Shown: positions 11,416 through 23,569, numbered from the stretch's first letter. The stretch is 64,000 nt of DNA from Hydractinia symbiolongicarpus (GCF_029227915.1 NC_079876.1:27685828-27749827); one strand, 5' to 3'. Notes: generated by a model from the letters alone, not told the origin. Made by a program: numbers and translations.

Positions 11416-13189
11416 CCCCTCCCCCTTTTTCTTATTTCTGTTTTTACTTGTTGTCACTGGTTATTCTACCTTGGTTGTTACTGCTACTTTTATATTTGTT
11501 ATTTTATTTTTACCGCTCCTTCGTTCGAGTTTGTTTGGGGATTTGTTCGTTCTTTGTTCCTTTCTTTAAATTCTTAAATACATGGACACAAAGACTAGTG
11601 TTGGTGCTATCAAGAAAGTTACATTTTTGTGCTCTATTATGTTAAATAAAGCAAGTAGTGTTTTTAAAGTAGTGTTACAAACTCTTTTTTTTATATTTTT
11701 AATGTTTATATCATTATATCGTTTTCACATTGTTCGTTCATTCGTTTTTGAAAACCTTATGGTTATGCTAATTAACTCTTATAATTCTTGCAAAAGGAAC
11801 CTGTCATCATCTTCGTCATTCGAAAAGTTGGTTTGAGTTCTCCAAAAAATGTGTAGTAATCTAGCTAATTAATACATTTCATTTTTATTTCATCCTCATG
11901 ATGTGCAGTTATTTTTTTTGTTCAAATAATAAAGAAAAACAGGAAACATTGAATTTAAATGTTGTTACTTTTTATAACCAATCAATAAATTTGCGTAAGG
12001 TGTTTTCGTGTTTTATCACATGTTCAGTCTGAGAATATTTATTTAGTTCTCAATTTAATTTAATTTACAGTATCACAAATTTTTGCAACCTAAAACTTAA
12101 AGTATATACAATATTTTCCAAATTTTAACAGATCGTCCTTTATCAAGTTTTCCTTGAAAATAGTATTTCTCCATGGGTTTTTCTGAAAAAGGAGAATGTC
12201 AATAATATTTTAGTATATGTTCTTATTTCCAATCCATTCCCAGCCTCATTGTTCTTATAAAATTGTTTTTAAAGAGCAGCTGTAACGTCCACCAATGGTA
12301 ATTAATGAAAAGAATAACAATGCAATTTAAGTAGATTAAAAATAAGCCTTTCCATTATAGCAAATAAAAAGGAAGATTAATTATTCAGATGTCAAACAGT
12401 GTGATCAAATCAACTATTTATTGAAAGTATTGAATGATTTTATTTATCGTCAACTGCCAATACACCAGATTAGTTATGGTAACATGACATCTTTAGAAAC
12501 CACGGATATTTATTTTTAACCAAGAGATAAGGATGCATTTTTATTTTGGAACTACATATTGAAAATTTTCTTACGATTCTCATGTCTTGGCTAACAAATC
12601 AATGTTTATTAGAATGCAGATAAGAAAAATACTGAATTTTTAGATAACGATCGCTCATTCTTTAAAAAATGATGTCATAGGTTGGTTACCTGACCAATAT
12701 ACCAATTTTTTTTAAAAATATGTTATATTGAATTGATGTTAATTGTTAATTCATAAGATAACTATAAGATAACTATTCGTGACGTAACAAATATCTCACC
12801 TGTTAAACTATATATTTTTCTACAATGTTACCTTTTTGACCTTTACCCTTACGTCTGAGACAGTATTATCATCATTGGTTGCCTATGTGTAAAAATGTAT
12901 TAGTAAATGGAAAATAAATTTGCTTGGAACGTGAGATACTGTAAAAAGACATAACATTAAATGCTACTTTTTTACTCGCCTATTCATTTATTACTTTATT
13001 GATATACACCAACAATTTCAACTAAAACAGATAACACTTCTATATTTGAACACATATCTATACTTGATAAGTACCTCCTTTAATTTCAGCAACTACCTAA
13101 TTACTTTGCTGCTAAAATCATTAAATAATTCTGTGAAAATTAATTATCCTTGGCTGCCCAGCCATTTGTTTGATTACAAATATGTAATT

Positions 13190-13795
13190 TCTACGAGTCA
13201 AGCACCAGTTGGAACGGCAACACCTGTAACAAGCTCTACGCATCAAACTTCACTTGCAACGTCGGCATCTTCAGCTAGCTTTTCGCATCGATTTTCAATT
13301 TCAACGATAAAACCTGTGGCAAACTCTACGTATCAAGCTCCAATTTAAACGGCAGCATCTTCCGCAAGCAATACGCATCAAGATCCAATTGCAACAATAC
13401 ATCTGAGGCAGGCTCTACACATCAGGTTCCTATTGCAGTGGCAACATATCCAGCAAGCTCTACACATAAAGGTTTAATTACAACAGCAACATTGTAGCAA
13501 GCTCTACGCATCAAGCTCCAGTTGCAACAGCAACATATGTGGCAAACTCTTCACATCAAGCTTCAGTTCTAACGATAACACCTGTATCAAGCTCTACGCA
13601 TTATGTTCCAATTGCAACGGCAGCAGCTGTAGCAAGCTCTACGCATCAAGCTCCAATTGCAACGGCAACATTCGTAGCAAGCACCACGCATTAAACTCCA
13701 CTTACAACGGCAGCAGCTTTAGCTAGATCTACGCATCAAGCTCCAATTGCTACGGTAGCTTATGCAGCAGGATCTACGCATCAAGCTCTGATTGG
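13190..13795 (+). repeat. 45-bp coding repeat array (unit 2)
   Basis: Counterpart of the array at 8836-9440 with the same number and order of units as far as can be aligned by eye. The upstream reading (about 13133-13345) stays open longer than in unit 1. A stop near 13347 and indels near 13490 break the frame. Confidence 0.8.
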
Positions 13796-14530
13796 GAAAT
13801 GTGAATATCAAATTAAATTGCTCATCAATGAAACCTGTAATCAGCTACGCGCAATGCTGCATGATCCTGCTCGTGGGAAAATGCCCGCTGATAAAAAGCA
13901 ATTATATTTTGCATTAATACCATTTAAGAAACTCTTAAAACGTTTTAAAGGGAATTAGTTGGGGATTGTATTTCCGGAAAATAAAGAAACAGATTCAAAG
14001 CTGTTTGACATAACATTTTTATGTGATATTTTAATAAATTGTTGCCAAGGCATTCAAGCGCCAATTGGTGGGTGGGGGATCAAAACACCCCAACCGAATG
14101 ACTTTAGCGATGGTGCTGAAATCATTCGAATTAGAAATGCGCGGAATAATGTTATGCATTGGAAAGCATTGACTTTAGCACAATACAATCAGTTATGTCA
14201 CACCATAGAAAGTGTATTAAGAAGACTTTGTTATGACATGGGGAAAATCAAAGATTTAGAATTTAGTTGTTTAAAGGAATTGGAATTATTCAAGGTTGAA
14301 ATAATACAGGCTGAGATTGAAATTCACAAATTCAATATAAAAAAGAATCAGCGAATCGAGACAACATCAAACAAACTCAAAATGATTTCAGAACGGAAAC
14401 TAACCAAATTCAAAGTGATTGTACTATAGAGACTAAACAAATTCAAATTGACGTTAAAAAGAATCAAGACGAAATCAAACGATTGGAAGACAAAGTAAGA
14501 ACAAAACTTAGTGAACACTCGTGCCGACCA
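13796..14530 (+). pseudogene. DZIP3-like HEPN protein, unit 2 copy (nonsense mutation)
   Basis: Same protein as the unit 1 copy, with the central segment intact: KLFDITFLC, IGGWGIKTPQPNDF, then AEIIRIRNARNNVMHW and the coiled coil. An in-frame TAG at 13957-13959 (CAG in unit 1) precedes LGIVF. A second lesion near 14349 shifts the coiled coil, which continues in another frame with repeated ETKQIQIDVKKN-type heptads to about 14530. The HEPN signature RN-x-x-x-H is preserved. The copy is longer than unit 1 and nearer the ancestral form. Confidence 0.65.
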
Positions 14531-15128
14531 AAAACGCATGAATATGAAATAACTACAAAGAAGCAGCCAAGGTATATAAAACTAATTTGCCACTTCATGG
14601 AGATTGTCGGATTACGAACATTGTATACAAAGCAGAAGTTACCACTGATAACAAGTTTATTTAATTACAAATACTTTTTGCAGTGTTTGCACGTAGGTAC
14701 TTTTATTGAATATTAACTACCTTTCCGTGCGTTCAACCACGTTTCAAATGTGATCGCACTTTTTAAACAATTTTGATTAAATACCTTTATTTGAAAAAGC
14801 TCCGTTTGGCTGTTACTAACTTAATTTGATCAAAAATCTTTGAAGAAATTTAGTAAAAAAATGCCCAGTAGTAATATTATAAATTTTAAGATCCCACAAA
14901 ATATATTTCCAGCTTTATGCTGCATTTGAAATTAAAATTCAATTTTTAATTAGATATTGCAGTGGCCGCGGCTCATCAAGCCACAACCAATCATTTGCAA
15001 GTCACAACAGTGATGCAGTATCTGAAAAAATCAAATTTATAGTAAACAAGGAAACAATACTACTTGTGTTCCCTACTTTTATTATCAACATTAGGTACAC
15101 AAAAGCAACTGAGATATTCCGTATATAA

Positions 15129-15654
15129 AATAAATTTAAAGCCGCAGAGGAAGACTTAAAAGAACTTGCTATCAACAACAAAAAATATCTCAAAAACGTG
15201 AAATTAACAATGATTAACGCCGTAGCTGCGCCTAAGTTTGAAGACACTCAAAACACCTACGTTTGCGTTGATTGCAGCTTACTCTTCAAGACAACTTTGT
15301 CTAATGATAGAAATATATAAAAATTCTTTTTAAATGTTTTGCATAAATCCCAAGAAAATATTCGCCATGATGACAAAGAACAATACATTAATATAGTCAG
15401 TAAAATCATGTGTTTTATGGCCACAAGAAAATCGCTTTATTCTGTTCCTTCTCTTATTTGCAACATCTACGAGAAAGTAAGATCATTGATACTATCTCAA
15501 CAGCAGCTACGTTTTTGTATAACAACTCCTTACAAAAGATTATAATGGGTCCGCTGGGCAGTGGTAAAACTGTGTTGGCGTTGTCTCACTTAGAACTTGT
15601 TTACAAACGTTCAGAAGATAACTGCATTATTTATTTAGTGATATGGGACAGTTA
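15129..15654 (+). pseudogene. P-loop NTPase segment downstream of the HEPN region
   Basis: Single-copy continuation of the duplicated gene. A first open piece (15129-15320) encodes EEDLKELAINNKKYLKNV and a CVDC pair. A second (15339-15470, then shifted to 15410-15654) contains SLICNIYEK and a Walker A motif GPLGSGKTVLALSH followed by EDNCIIYLVIW, the expected first strand after a P-loop. The segment then stops at TAA (15652-15654). HEPN, coiled coil and P-loop in this order recall cnidarian multidomain NTPases, some of them STAND-like. No Walker B or sensor motif is visible before the ISL2EU element starts at 15738. At least one frameshift (about 15470) is needed. Confidence 0.5.
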
Positions 15655-15737
15655 AACATTGCTCAAACATTGCGACACCCAATCAGAGCAGGTGAGACAA
15701 CATTCCGAAAGAATATGCTCATATAAAAGAACACAAT

Positions 15738-15824
15738 ACACCGGCTCACAGTTTCAAAAAATTACTGCGCGCGCATATAACAACATTACGTAATACATAT
15801 GCGCGCGCAGAAAAGGCAGTAAAG
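15738..15824 (+). repeat. ISL2EU left TIR with internal palindrome
   Basis: Inverted copy of 20585-20671 with few mismatches. It contains CTGCGCGCGCATAT and ATATGCGCGCGCAG (15765-15810) as arms of a 14-bp hairpin around ATTACGTAAT, so each TIR can itself fold into a cruciform. Confidence 0.9.
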
Positions 15825-15898
15825 TATCTTTCGCTCAGAGAAGTCAAAGGTTTTATTTCAGAACTTATACTTAGATTTTTCAAGAAAATTTGGTTATA

Positions 15899-17890
15899 AT
15901 GGATCCACCAAGTAAAAAAAGAAAACGATCAGTGACGTGTGGTTTTAAATTGTGCCAACAGCGAGTACAACCTTGAAGTTTGGAGAGATAACATCTGTGA
16001 TGTTCACAATGTTACCAGACGTTCTGATGCATGCTCATGTAAAGAACCTTACAGGTGAGAAAATATTTTATACAAGATTAAGTGTTTATAGCCAGAAACT
16101 AGCAGTAACTAGCAAATACCAAAGGCAATAAAGGGTAGCTTTTAGGTCTTGCTAAAGGGCTAGCTAGCTAAGTATATATATATTTATATATATAGCTAGA
16201 GCGATATATATATACTATTTTTTTGTTTTTATTTTTAGCTTGTTCACCTTTCCTTCTAAAACCAAGAGAGCTGATGCTCATAATAAATGGAGGCAACTTA
16301 TTAATCGTGCCAGCCCAAAAAATCCAGCAAAATTGATGACAGCTAGACCCAAACAACGGGTTTGTTCCAAACATTTTGTTGGAGGAAAACTATCATACGA
16401 GCATCCTTATCCAACTCTATGTCTTGGTTATGAATCAGCTTCAAGGACTGAGAAGTTTGTACCCTCTGCAACACGTCGACGAAAGTTGTCATACTCAACA
16501 TCGTAATCAAAAAAACAAACATCTAAAACAGAGAAAGTGGATCCCAATATTGAAAGTCCTTGTATTAGTAGCGTAGCATCAAACAGTGACATTAATATTG
16601 ATATTCAAAGTCCTGGTACTAGCATTGAATCTTGTATTTCTTCACCATTACCAGAGTTATTGTCACCTAATAGTACAGTATCATCTATGTTTTCACCCCC
16701 ACAAGAGATGATTTCACCTAACCTTGTTTCACATCAAGATAATGCAGATTTTATAGTTTCGGATTCAACTAAGGAAAGAGAATTACTTTTAAATTCACTC
16801 TCTGAAAATATCTTGAAACTAAAGGCCAAAAACAAACTTTTAAAGAAAAAAATCAAGTCACTTACCACAACAAAAAATTTATTTAAAAATCAATTCAATA
16901 AACAATCTGCCACCCTTAATATGTTACATAAATCTGTTAACAATTGTTCATGCAAGTTACCTTTATATAAAAGTCTATTAAAATCAGATAAAAAATGTGA
17001 CTTTTACACTGGTATTATAACTCTCAAATTATTTGAGCATCTACATGACATAATAACACCTTTGGTTCGCAGAAGATGGAGAGGTGTTAAAAAAACTTCA
17101 ACTGGCATATTTCGTAATTTTAAAAAAATGCCCAAGAAATTTGGCCCTGCTCGAAAGTTATGCAGCAAAGATGAATTTCTTTTATTTTTAATGAAACTGA
17201 GACTTGGTTTACTAAATGAAGATTTGGCAGACCGTTTTAGTATTTCAGAAGGTTTAGTCAGTGGTATTATAGCATCTTGGCTTAAAGCCTCTTCGTCTGT
17301 TTTATCCAATATGGTTGAGGTTCCGGAAAAAGGCAATATCACAGCAACTTTACCAGAAAGATTCAAATCAATGCCTGACATTCATTCTATTTTAGATGCT
17401 ACTGAAGTTTTTATTGAAACACCTAAGAACTTGGACTTACAACGGAGTACTTGGAGTCAATATAAACATCATAATACTTTAAAAATTTTAGTTTGTATTG
17501 CATAAAACTCATCGATCATTTTTTTATCAAAGGCTTATAGGGAAGCAATATCAGATAAAGAGGTTACAAACAAATGTGTTTATCTTGATCTTGTTCCTAG
17601 CTATTCTCAAATTATGTATGACAAGGAGTTTAATTTAACAAAAGAATGTGAGTCGTTTTATCTCAATTGCAGTACCTCCTGGTAAAAGAGGAAGTGCCCA
17701 AATGAATCCTGCGGAAATACGAAAAACAAAACGGATTGCAAATTTAAGAATCCTCGTTGAACAGGTTATTAGAAGACTCAAGTCATTTCGTATCTTAGGT
17801 TCAGAGTACCCAATCAGTATGATTAAACTGTTCGATGATGTTGTTATTGTGTGCGGAGCGTTATGTAACCTTAGAAAATCTATTATCTGA
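15899..17890 (+). pseudogene. THAP-DDE transposase of the ISL2EU element (broken)
   Basis: Exon 1 (15899-16054, donor GTGAG) starts MDPPSKKRKR and encodes the first half of a THAP zinc finger (NCANSEYNLE, then SCKEPY). Exon 2 (from 16239, acceptor TTTTTAG) continues LFTFPSKTKR and HNKWRQLINRA to RVCSKHFVGG, completing the C2CH THAP. Then come a Ser/Pro-rich linker, a coiled coil (about 16790-16870), a helix-turn-helix (LADRFSISEGLVSGI) and a DDE domain: first Asp in SILDATEVF, second in MYDKEF, and Glu in ILVEQVIRRLKSF. Lesions: about 2 bp lost between TGT and GGTTTT near 15938 in exon 1, an in-frame TAA at 16504-16506, an in-frame TAA at 17503-17505 and a frameshift near 17645. All catalytic residues survive. 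Confidence 0.85.
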
Positions 17891-17964
17891 TTTACATATG
17901 AATATATTATATATATTTTTTTATAAGGTAATATTTTTTATATATTTACACTTCTATTAAAAAA

Positions 17965-20202
17965 TTATATTATTACTTGTGTACATTTAATACATAGGAA
18001 AGAATCAGAGTCCAATGGAATATCTTCTTCAGTCCTTATCTTAACACAACTAAAGTGAAACCAACCATTACACAAGTCACACATTACTTTGTTTTTATCA
18101 AATGAATTTGGAATATCTGCAATGCTCTTTGTACAAATGCTACAAACATATAAGTCTTTTTTAGCTTGGCGTTTTTGTTCAATTTTCTTTGTTTTTCCTT
18201 TATCATTTGTCTTTTTGAGTATATCCACTGGGCTTTGATTGTTTATGTCATGTGTGTTTTCTTTGTTGTTTTCAGTGTGTGTTGGATATATTTTCTGTAT
18301 TTTTTTATTATTTGGTGAGCCACTGTTAGTGTCACAACAGTTTTCGTATATTAGTGCTGGTGCAAAATGCTTGTACCAAAATAAATTTAAGCTTTGTATA
18401 ATATTGTCGAAAAATTCTTGTTCAAACAAAATTTTTTCTATATAATGGCCATGATGTACGAAGACAAAGTACCAACAATGACTAAAACTTGCAATTCCGA
18501 GTTGACCTTGTATTTGATAATAATAGTAACTATGGTTTTTTTTTAAAGAAATGTTTCCATCTTGGTTTTCAAGCTGCTGAAGGTTTAAGACTGAAGGCTT
18601 ATCATCTCTGATAGTGTAGGGGCACTTGATTTCTACCAAACCCTTTCCACAACAATTACATTCAATTCTTAAATCAGGCGAAGCAGATATATATGGGTAA
18701 TCTTTAAATACTATTGACCCCACATCCGAAAATAAAACATTTTTATGACCACGTTCCTTTAAAACTTTAACAACAGCAGCTTTTGCATGTGGCTCGGTCG
18801 CTGTACCGTGACGTGTCGCAAATGTTTCAAAGGGTTTAGCACATAAAAGAGAGTTGACTATGTTTGTTGAAGATTCATTCTCATTGTTTTCCAATGTTTT
18901 CACTCGAGAGCAGATTTTTGTAAAGTTTGAAGCAGTCAGCCTGCCTTCCCTTTGATTATACCATTCAGTAGACTGCGTCTGTGTCCTTGCGTTAATTTCA
19001 ATAGCTTTTATTTGTGTATTTTCTATGTTAATAGACTTTGTAAATATTTGAACGCTTGTTTTATTGTGATCGATTTTAAACTTTTTTGCTATTTGCTTTA
19101 TTGCAAGAGATATGTCTTCTGCCTGTTCAACTATATTTTTTCGCTTAGTAGTGCCTGTTAATAGCTCAACAAAGCAACTATTTGGAGCAAGTGTTTTTAA
19201 CCTTTCAAAAAGCTTGGCTCTGACATGCCTCGGATCTGTGGACATAGGGTCAGTAGAAAAGGATTTGTATGCCTCATTAGTAATGTATACATCACGTTCT
19301 GTTGATTTATTTCCTTTTCTATAATGATGTTTGTGAAAGGTCATGTCACATATTGGTTCATTAATTACAGTGGTTTTAGTCCCTGTGGGAACATTCCATT
19401 TAGCAAGTAAACTAGTTGAGCCAGGTTTTGTAGCTCCAGTAGATACAGCAGCCTCTATTCGGAACAACATAGAAATCAAATGGTTGCACCCTCCCAATAA
19501 CCCAGCCACACACGTACAATGGGCTGATTTTATTCTGCCCCCTGGTCTTGCTCCATCTTTTTCAATAATTGCCCATACATGACACGGTTTGTTATGGATA
19601 CTCTGGGAAGGAGTAACACGGCACCTTAAGACACAATATTTAGATTCTTCACAAATTTCATTATAGAAAATTTCTTTAACAAAGTTGCAACGGAAATATC
19701 TGTAGGATTTTCGTTCCTTGTACTCCGACTCCAATCTTCTTATCAAGCTATCTGTTTTTTGTAAAATTTTTAAATAACTCTCGATATTTGTGTAATAAAC
19801 TGATGGCCATTTTCGTAAACCACTGCCTTTTTGTTCTGCCAACCAACCGTTTGTGATATCTAACGGATTGGGTATGTGTTCCTCTTCGACAACTAACTTT
19901 TTTTTGATACTCAGCTAGAAGTAGTCTTTCGCGTCTTTCAACATCTCTATCTATGGGAATATTTTCTTCGTAGGCTGAGAAAGCTCTGGAAAAAAAATAT
20001 TTTTATTTAAAAAACAAGGTATTCACCACTCAAGCTATTCAACACTTGACTAAAGAACAAACCTGCACACCAAAGTTTCAAAATCTCCCTCAGTTGACTT
20101 GGAACGAAGATTTAAATAAGTTTTTAGTGCATTTTCACTCCACATTTTAAAATCTTGCAACGTATTTTCCTTATAAAGGGATGCTTCTAAGTTCGATGAC
20201 AT
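17965..20202 (-). pseudogene. SWIM-YqaJ-PHD protein of the ISL2EU element
   Basis: Minus-strand gene in two exons: 20202-20063 (MSSNLEASLY to ETLVC, donor GTTTGT) and 19985-17965 (acceptor TTTTCCAG). Exon 2 encodes a SWIM finger (CTCVAGLLGGCNH), then a YqaJ/lambda-exonuclease-type nuclease: GRLTAS, GTATEPHAK, ASPDLR and LVEIKCPY (the PD-(D/E)xK residues), YYYQIQGQLG. It ends in a PHD-type finger (CSIC, CDLCNGWFHFSC, CIKC). The nuclease is thought to assist ISL2EU transposition. The long frame is open from about 19897 to the stop. The only obvious lesion is an eight-T run (plus strand 19898-19905) that shifts the frame between EYQKK and LVVEEEH. One base in a homopolymer may be a true mutation, a sequencing error or a slippage site. 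Confidence 0.88.
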
Positions 20203-20584
20203 AATTAAATTAACTGTATATTTGTTTTCCACTGATAAAAATCGAAAGAGAAAGTAATCGCAAAAAAACCCACGTGCGCTACTTTAGACAGCATGTTTAC
20301 GAGTTTATAAATAGATATCTACTTTGCTTCTCTTGATCTGGTATTTACACTGCTTTTTAAAACAAAGATGGAAAACGATACAGCGATCTTTGGTTTCTCT
20401 TGCGCTGCATGCGCCTTATTTTTGTTATACATAGATGAATTATAGCTGAAAAAGGTATTATTACATCTAGGTAGAGGCATTATTATTTGCTTTTTATCAT
20501 ATCAAAGCTTAGTTGGGTGATTTTTATGATTTCCAAGGCAAAAACAAGCTAGGGACTCGTATTTCTACGTTGTTTGTTTACATT

Positions 20585-20671
20585 CTTTACTGCCTTTTCT
20601 GCGCGCGCATGTGTATTACGTAATGTTATGATATGCGCGCGCAGTATTTTTTTGAAACTGTGAGCCCGTGT
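20585..20671 (-). repeat. ISL2EU right TIR with internal palindrome
   Basis: Inverted partner of 15738-15824, with the same GC-rich internal palindrome around TTACGTAA and the same CTTTACTGCC inner border. Confidence 0.9.
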
Positions 20672-20764
20672 ATTCTTCCTTCTTCCAAGGAGGTAATTGG
20701 CACAAAAATTAAACAAACAAACAGACAGAGAGAGTAGGACAGGACTTCTGCAAAGGCTACAAGG

Positions 20765-20858
20765 GTTTCGACTCATATTTCTGAACCAAGGTACCCAAAA
20801 TGTCTAGCTGAGTCACCTCAAAAGAGGTCTGCGAACAGTCTTCAGCAGGAACTAGACA
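20765..20858 (-). ncRNA. Retroelement RNA module B (copy B2)
   Basis: Read on the minus strand: outer stem AAATGTCTAG/CTAGACATTT enclosing hairpin CTG-TTCG-CAG and hairpin ACCTC-TTTT-GAGGT, followed by a region with GAGTCGAAACCC. The same architecture with compensatory changes occurs at 32930, 41895 and 53757. It is a 3'-region module of the USP retroelement family. It lies about 90 bp beyond the ISL2EU right end. Confidence 0.6.
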
Positions 20859-21301
20859 TTTCTTTCATCCATAACTTTTCATCTGTCCTACTCTGTACAA
20901 TCTTGTGTGACTGGGGTAAGAAGTTCTTTTAATCTAAAAAATTATATTTTCAGAAATATAGACCTTTTTATAGTACATGTCATTCCCATTTTTAACCAAA
21001 ATTTGAGGATCAGTGAGTCTTTTTCTCCAAAGCTTCTCTCTCTCTTTCCTTCCCCTGGGCGTTTCTGACGCAGGGCTGCCGTTCAAGTTCTGGTAGATCC
21101 ATTTTATAACCTTGCTAACCATTTTGTTTTTTTACAACATCAATAATCAGTTTGGAGTTAGTGGAGAGTTTTAAGTCATAACATGTCAAGGAGGAATCGT
21201 AAAATTATATTCAAAAATTATATTGCTGTCTATATTAAAACTAGTTTGCCGAAATAGGAAGTTCTGATAGAAGGTATAAAGCCAGGTATGATGAAAAAGG
21301 T

Positions 21302-21500
21302 TTACAATACAGCAAGCTGCACTGAAGTATCTTGTCTACAGGGACGGTGGATGTAAATAAAATTGGGATTAGGCTCCCAGAAGAAGGTGCTGAATACACT
21401 TTCTTGCTTATTACAAGCATGAGTACTGTCCAACTTGGACCTATAACTATTCACTGAGAAAATCTTAAAGAGAAAAAAACAATCCTTCAATCACAAACAA
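21302..21500 (-). ncRNA. Retroelement RNA module D (minus-strand copy)
   Basis: Inverted copy of a roughly 200-bp segment also found at 29600, 38340 and 40450. It holds a GTCCAAGTTGGAC palindrome, a GCTTGTAATAAGC hairpin and the terminal CAGCTTGCTG hairpin followed by TATTGTAAACC. The open frame across it is shared by all copies but better explained as conserved RNA sequence. Confidence 0.6.
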
Positions 21501-21654
21501 TACGACACAAGACAGAGCTAACAACATAAACGGACTGGTTACAGAACAAACACAAATGGAAAAAATGTATATGTGAAAAATATATAATATAAAAAAGAAT
21601 TTTTCTAAGAAAAGAAGAGCAAGAAACAGTTGTTTATGGAGTCATGCTTTATTT

Positions 21655-22979
21655 TCAAGCCCTAGAATTGACAAAACTGATGACAAAAGTAGCTTTGATG
21701 TTATCTACGCACTGTTGTAGCTTTTCGTAAATTTGGTCAAGGTTTGCAGTCAATTGAAATCTTTTGCTGAATGCACCCATTATATGTTCAAGCTGCTAAA
21801 AAGTCTATGTCAGATGCTGCAGCTGCAATTCGTATAAATGATGATACCACAAATAGAGCGGCGTCACTTGACGGTTTATGGCAAAGACAAGGGTACGCGT
21901 CATTAAATGGTGTTGTAACCTGCCTTGAACGTGGAAACGATAAATGTATTGACGTTGAAGTGAAAGTGAAGGAATGCAAATCATGTTTGTATTGGAAGAA
22001 ACTTAAGAATACCCCAGCTTACACCATCTGGAAAGAATCACACACGTGCTACATAAATCATGTGGGTTCATCAATGGAAACAGCAGGGATTGTATCTATA
22101 TTTCAACGGTCAGTCCAGAAACGTAACTTGCGATACACAACATTTATCGGTGACGGAGACTCTTCTGCTTATTCAACTGTGGTTGAAGAAGATCCCTATT
22201 CTGGTGTTGCTGTGGCCAAAGGTGAATGCATCGGCCATGTACAGAAACGAGTTGGTAGTAACTTACGCAAAATTAGAAAGGAGTTACCCAAAGATCGCTG
22301 TAAACTGATGTTTGGAAAGGGAAAATTAACCGATGCATCTATAAATTATATACAAAACTGTTATGGAATAGCTATCAGGCAAAACACAAACAATATTTAC
22401 CAGATGAAAAAGAGTGTTGGAGCTATACTGTTTCATTGTTCAGATATAACGCCTGCTGAACAACGACATAAATGGTGACCGCGAACTGAAGATTCTTGGT
22501 GCTCATACTGAAATGTCACCAAGAAATCTGAATTCAAATTGAATTTACCAACAAACATAAAGGATAAGCCTGAAATCAAGCAGTTGTTTGATCGGTTACA
22601 AGACAAATCGCTTTTATTACAGTGTTTGCACGGAAAAACCCAAAATGTGAATGAGTTGCTCAATGGAATGATTTTGACGAAATGTCCAAAACGTGTATAC
22701 GTTGGGAAAAATTTTTTGGAAATCGGTGTTTTCAGTGCTGTGCTAGAGTAAAATCATGGCAAGGAGGGCATTTACGAAGTAATTAAGTTGATTGGACTAA
22801 GTATTGATGAAGTGCAACAGAAATCAACTGAGAACATAATGAAGCGTTTCAAATGTGTCAAGTTACACAAGGCAACGGCAGCCGTTACACGAAGACACAA
22901 AGACCTCTGGTCAATAAAAAAAAGTGGACAGACAAAAAAAGGACAGGAAAATAAATCCTATGAAAATGGTGGTTTTTAG
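21655..22979 (+). pseudogene. Mutator-like transposase (DGxW...GDGDS type), broken
   Basis: An open block (21771-22478) contains ASLDGLWQRQGYASLNGVV, then CKSCLYW, SHTCYINHVGSS and FIGDGDSSAY (second acidic site), then GECIGHVQKRVGSNLRK, GKGKLTDASINYIQNCYGIA and IRQNTNN. This order matches the Mutator-like transposase domain proteins common in cnidarians. Upstream remnants (21655-21770: RIDKTDDKSSFDVIYA, KFGQGLQSIEIFC) need a frameshift and carry a TGA just before the block. Downstream, LLQCLHGKTQNVNELLNGMI continues after a stop and frameshift (about 22478-22540), and another stop ends it at 22749. A basic tail follows to 22979. No TIRs were identified. Confidence 0.75.
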
Positions 22980-23310
22980 TTTCTTTTATTGACAATCTTT
23001 AGTTTTTTAGACTCCTGGATGTTAAACTTCATCGCTTATTTCTTTAAAAAAAGTTTAAGTTTTTATGCTGCGTTTACACATTTTTTGAGCTTCTGTGGAA
23101 AATAAAATCTGAACGGTTTGATGAATTTGTTTGAAATTTTCAGGGTTTGTTTGCATCACTAGAAAGCTTGTCCCCTAACTACCTTTTTTGCATGTAACAT
23201 AAGTTTTTGTGTTTTATGGATCATTTAATTTTTTCACATTTCTCAAAAATTTCATATATATAATTTTAAATATGCATAACTTAGCCATTTTTTGTTATTT
23301 TGCTTAGATA

Positions 23311-23560
23311 TTGTTAGGGAACATGTATTAGGCCTACTCGATGACGTATAAAAGGGTTCTGCTACATTTTTTTAACAATAGAGATTGTCATTTACTGCAG
23401 AACAGAAAGTAGTTATTTTTCTAGTTAATTGCGCATAATTAATTATTTTTTTTTCTGTCAGAATCATAATATTTCAACATGATGAAAAAGAGCATATCAA
23501 AATAATTAGATAAAACCTTTCATTTCAGTTTTTAAGATTTTTACTAGTGGTCCACCTTAA
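23311..23560 (+). promoter_or_regulatory. Possible LTR/promoter of the Copia element
   Basis: Starts TGTTAGGGAACATG and contains a clear TATA box (GTATAAAAGGG, about 23346-23356) with a pyrimidine-rich stretch after it, just before the Copia pol remnant. A matching 3' LTR was not found downstream of 25089, so this could be a solo or partial LTR, or only a promoter-like region. Confidence 0.3.
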
Positions 23561-23569
23561 CAAACCAAT

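Larger units (their letters stand above)
10416..15059 (+). repeat. Large tandem duplication, unit 2
   Basis: Second copy of the unit. It is about 300 bp longer, mainly because it retains 47 bp of HEPN coding sequence (14059-14105) and about 290 bp of coiled-coil coding sequence (about 14360-14650) that unit 1 lacks. Similarity ends near 15059, after which the gene continues into single-copy sequence. Unit 2 is therefore closer to the ancestral length. Confidence 0.95.
15738..20671 (+). mobile_element. ISL2EU-type DNA transposon
   Basis: A 4.93-kb element bounded by 87-bp terminal inverted repeats (ACACCGGCTCACAGTTTC at the left, CTGTGAGCCCGTGT at the right end) and flanked by AT on both sides (15736-15737 and 20672-20673). 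It carries two convergent genes: a plus-strand THAP-DDE transposase and a minus-strand SWIM-YqaJ-PHD protein. That gene pair is the hallmark of ISL2EU elements. Both genes are damaged, so this copy is probably non-autonomous. Confidence 0.88.
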
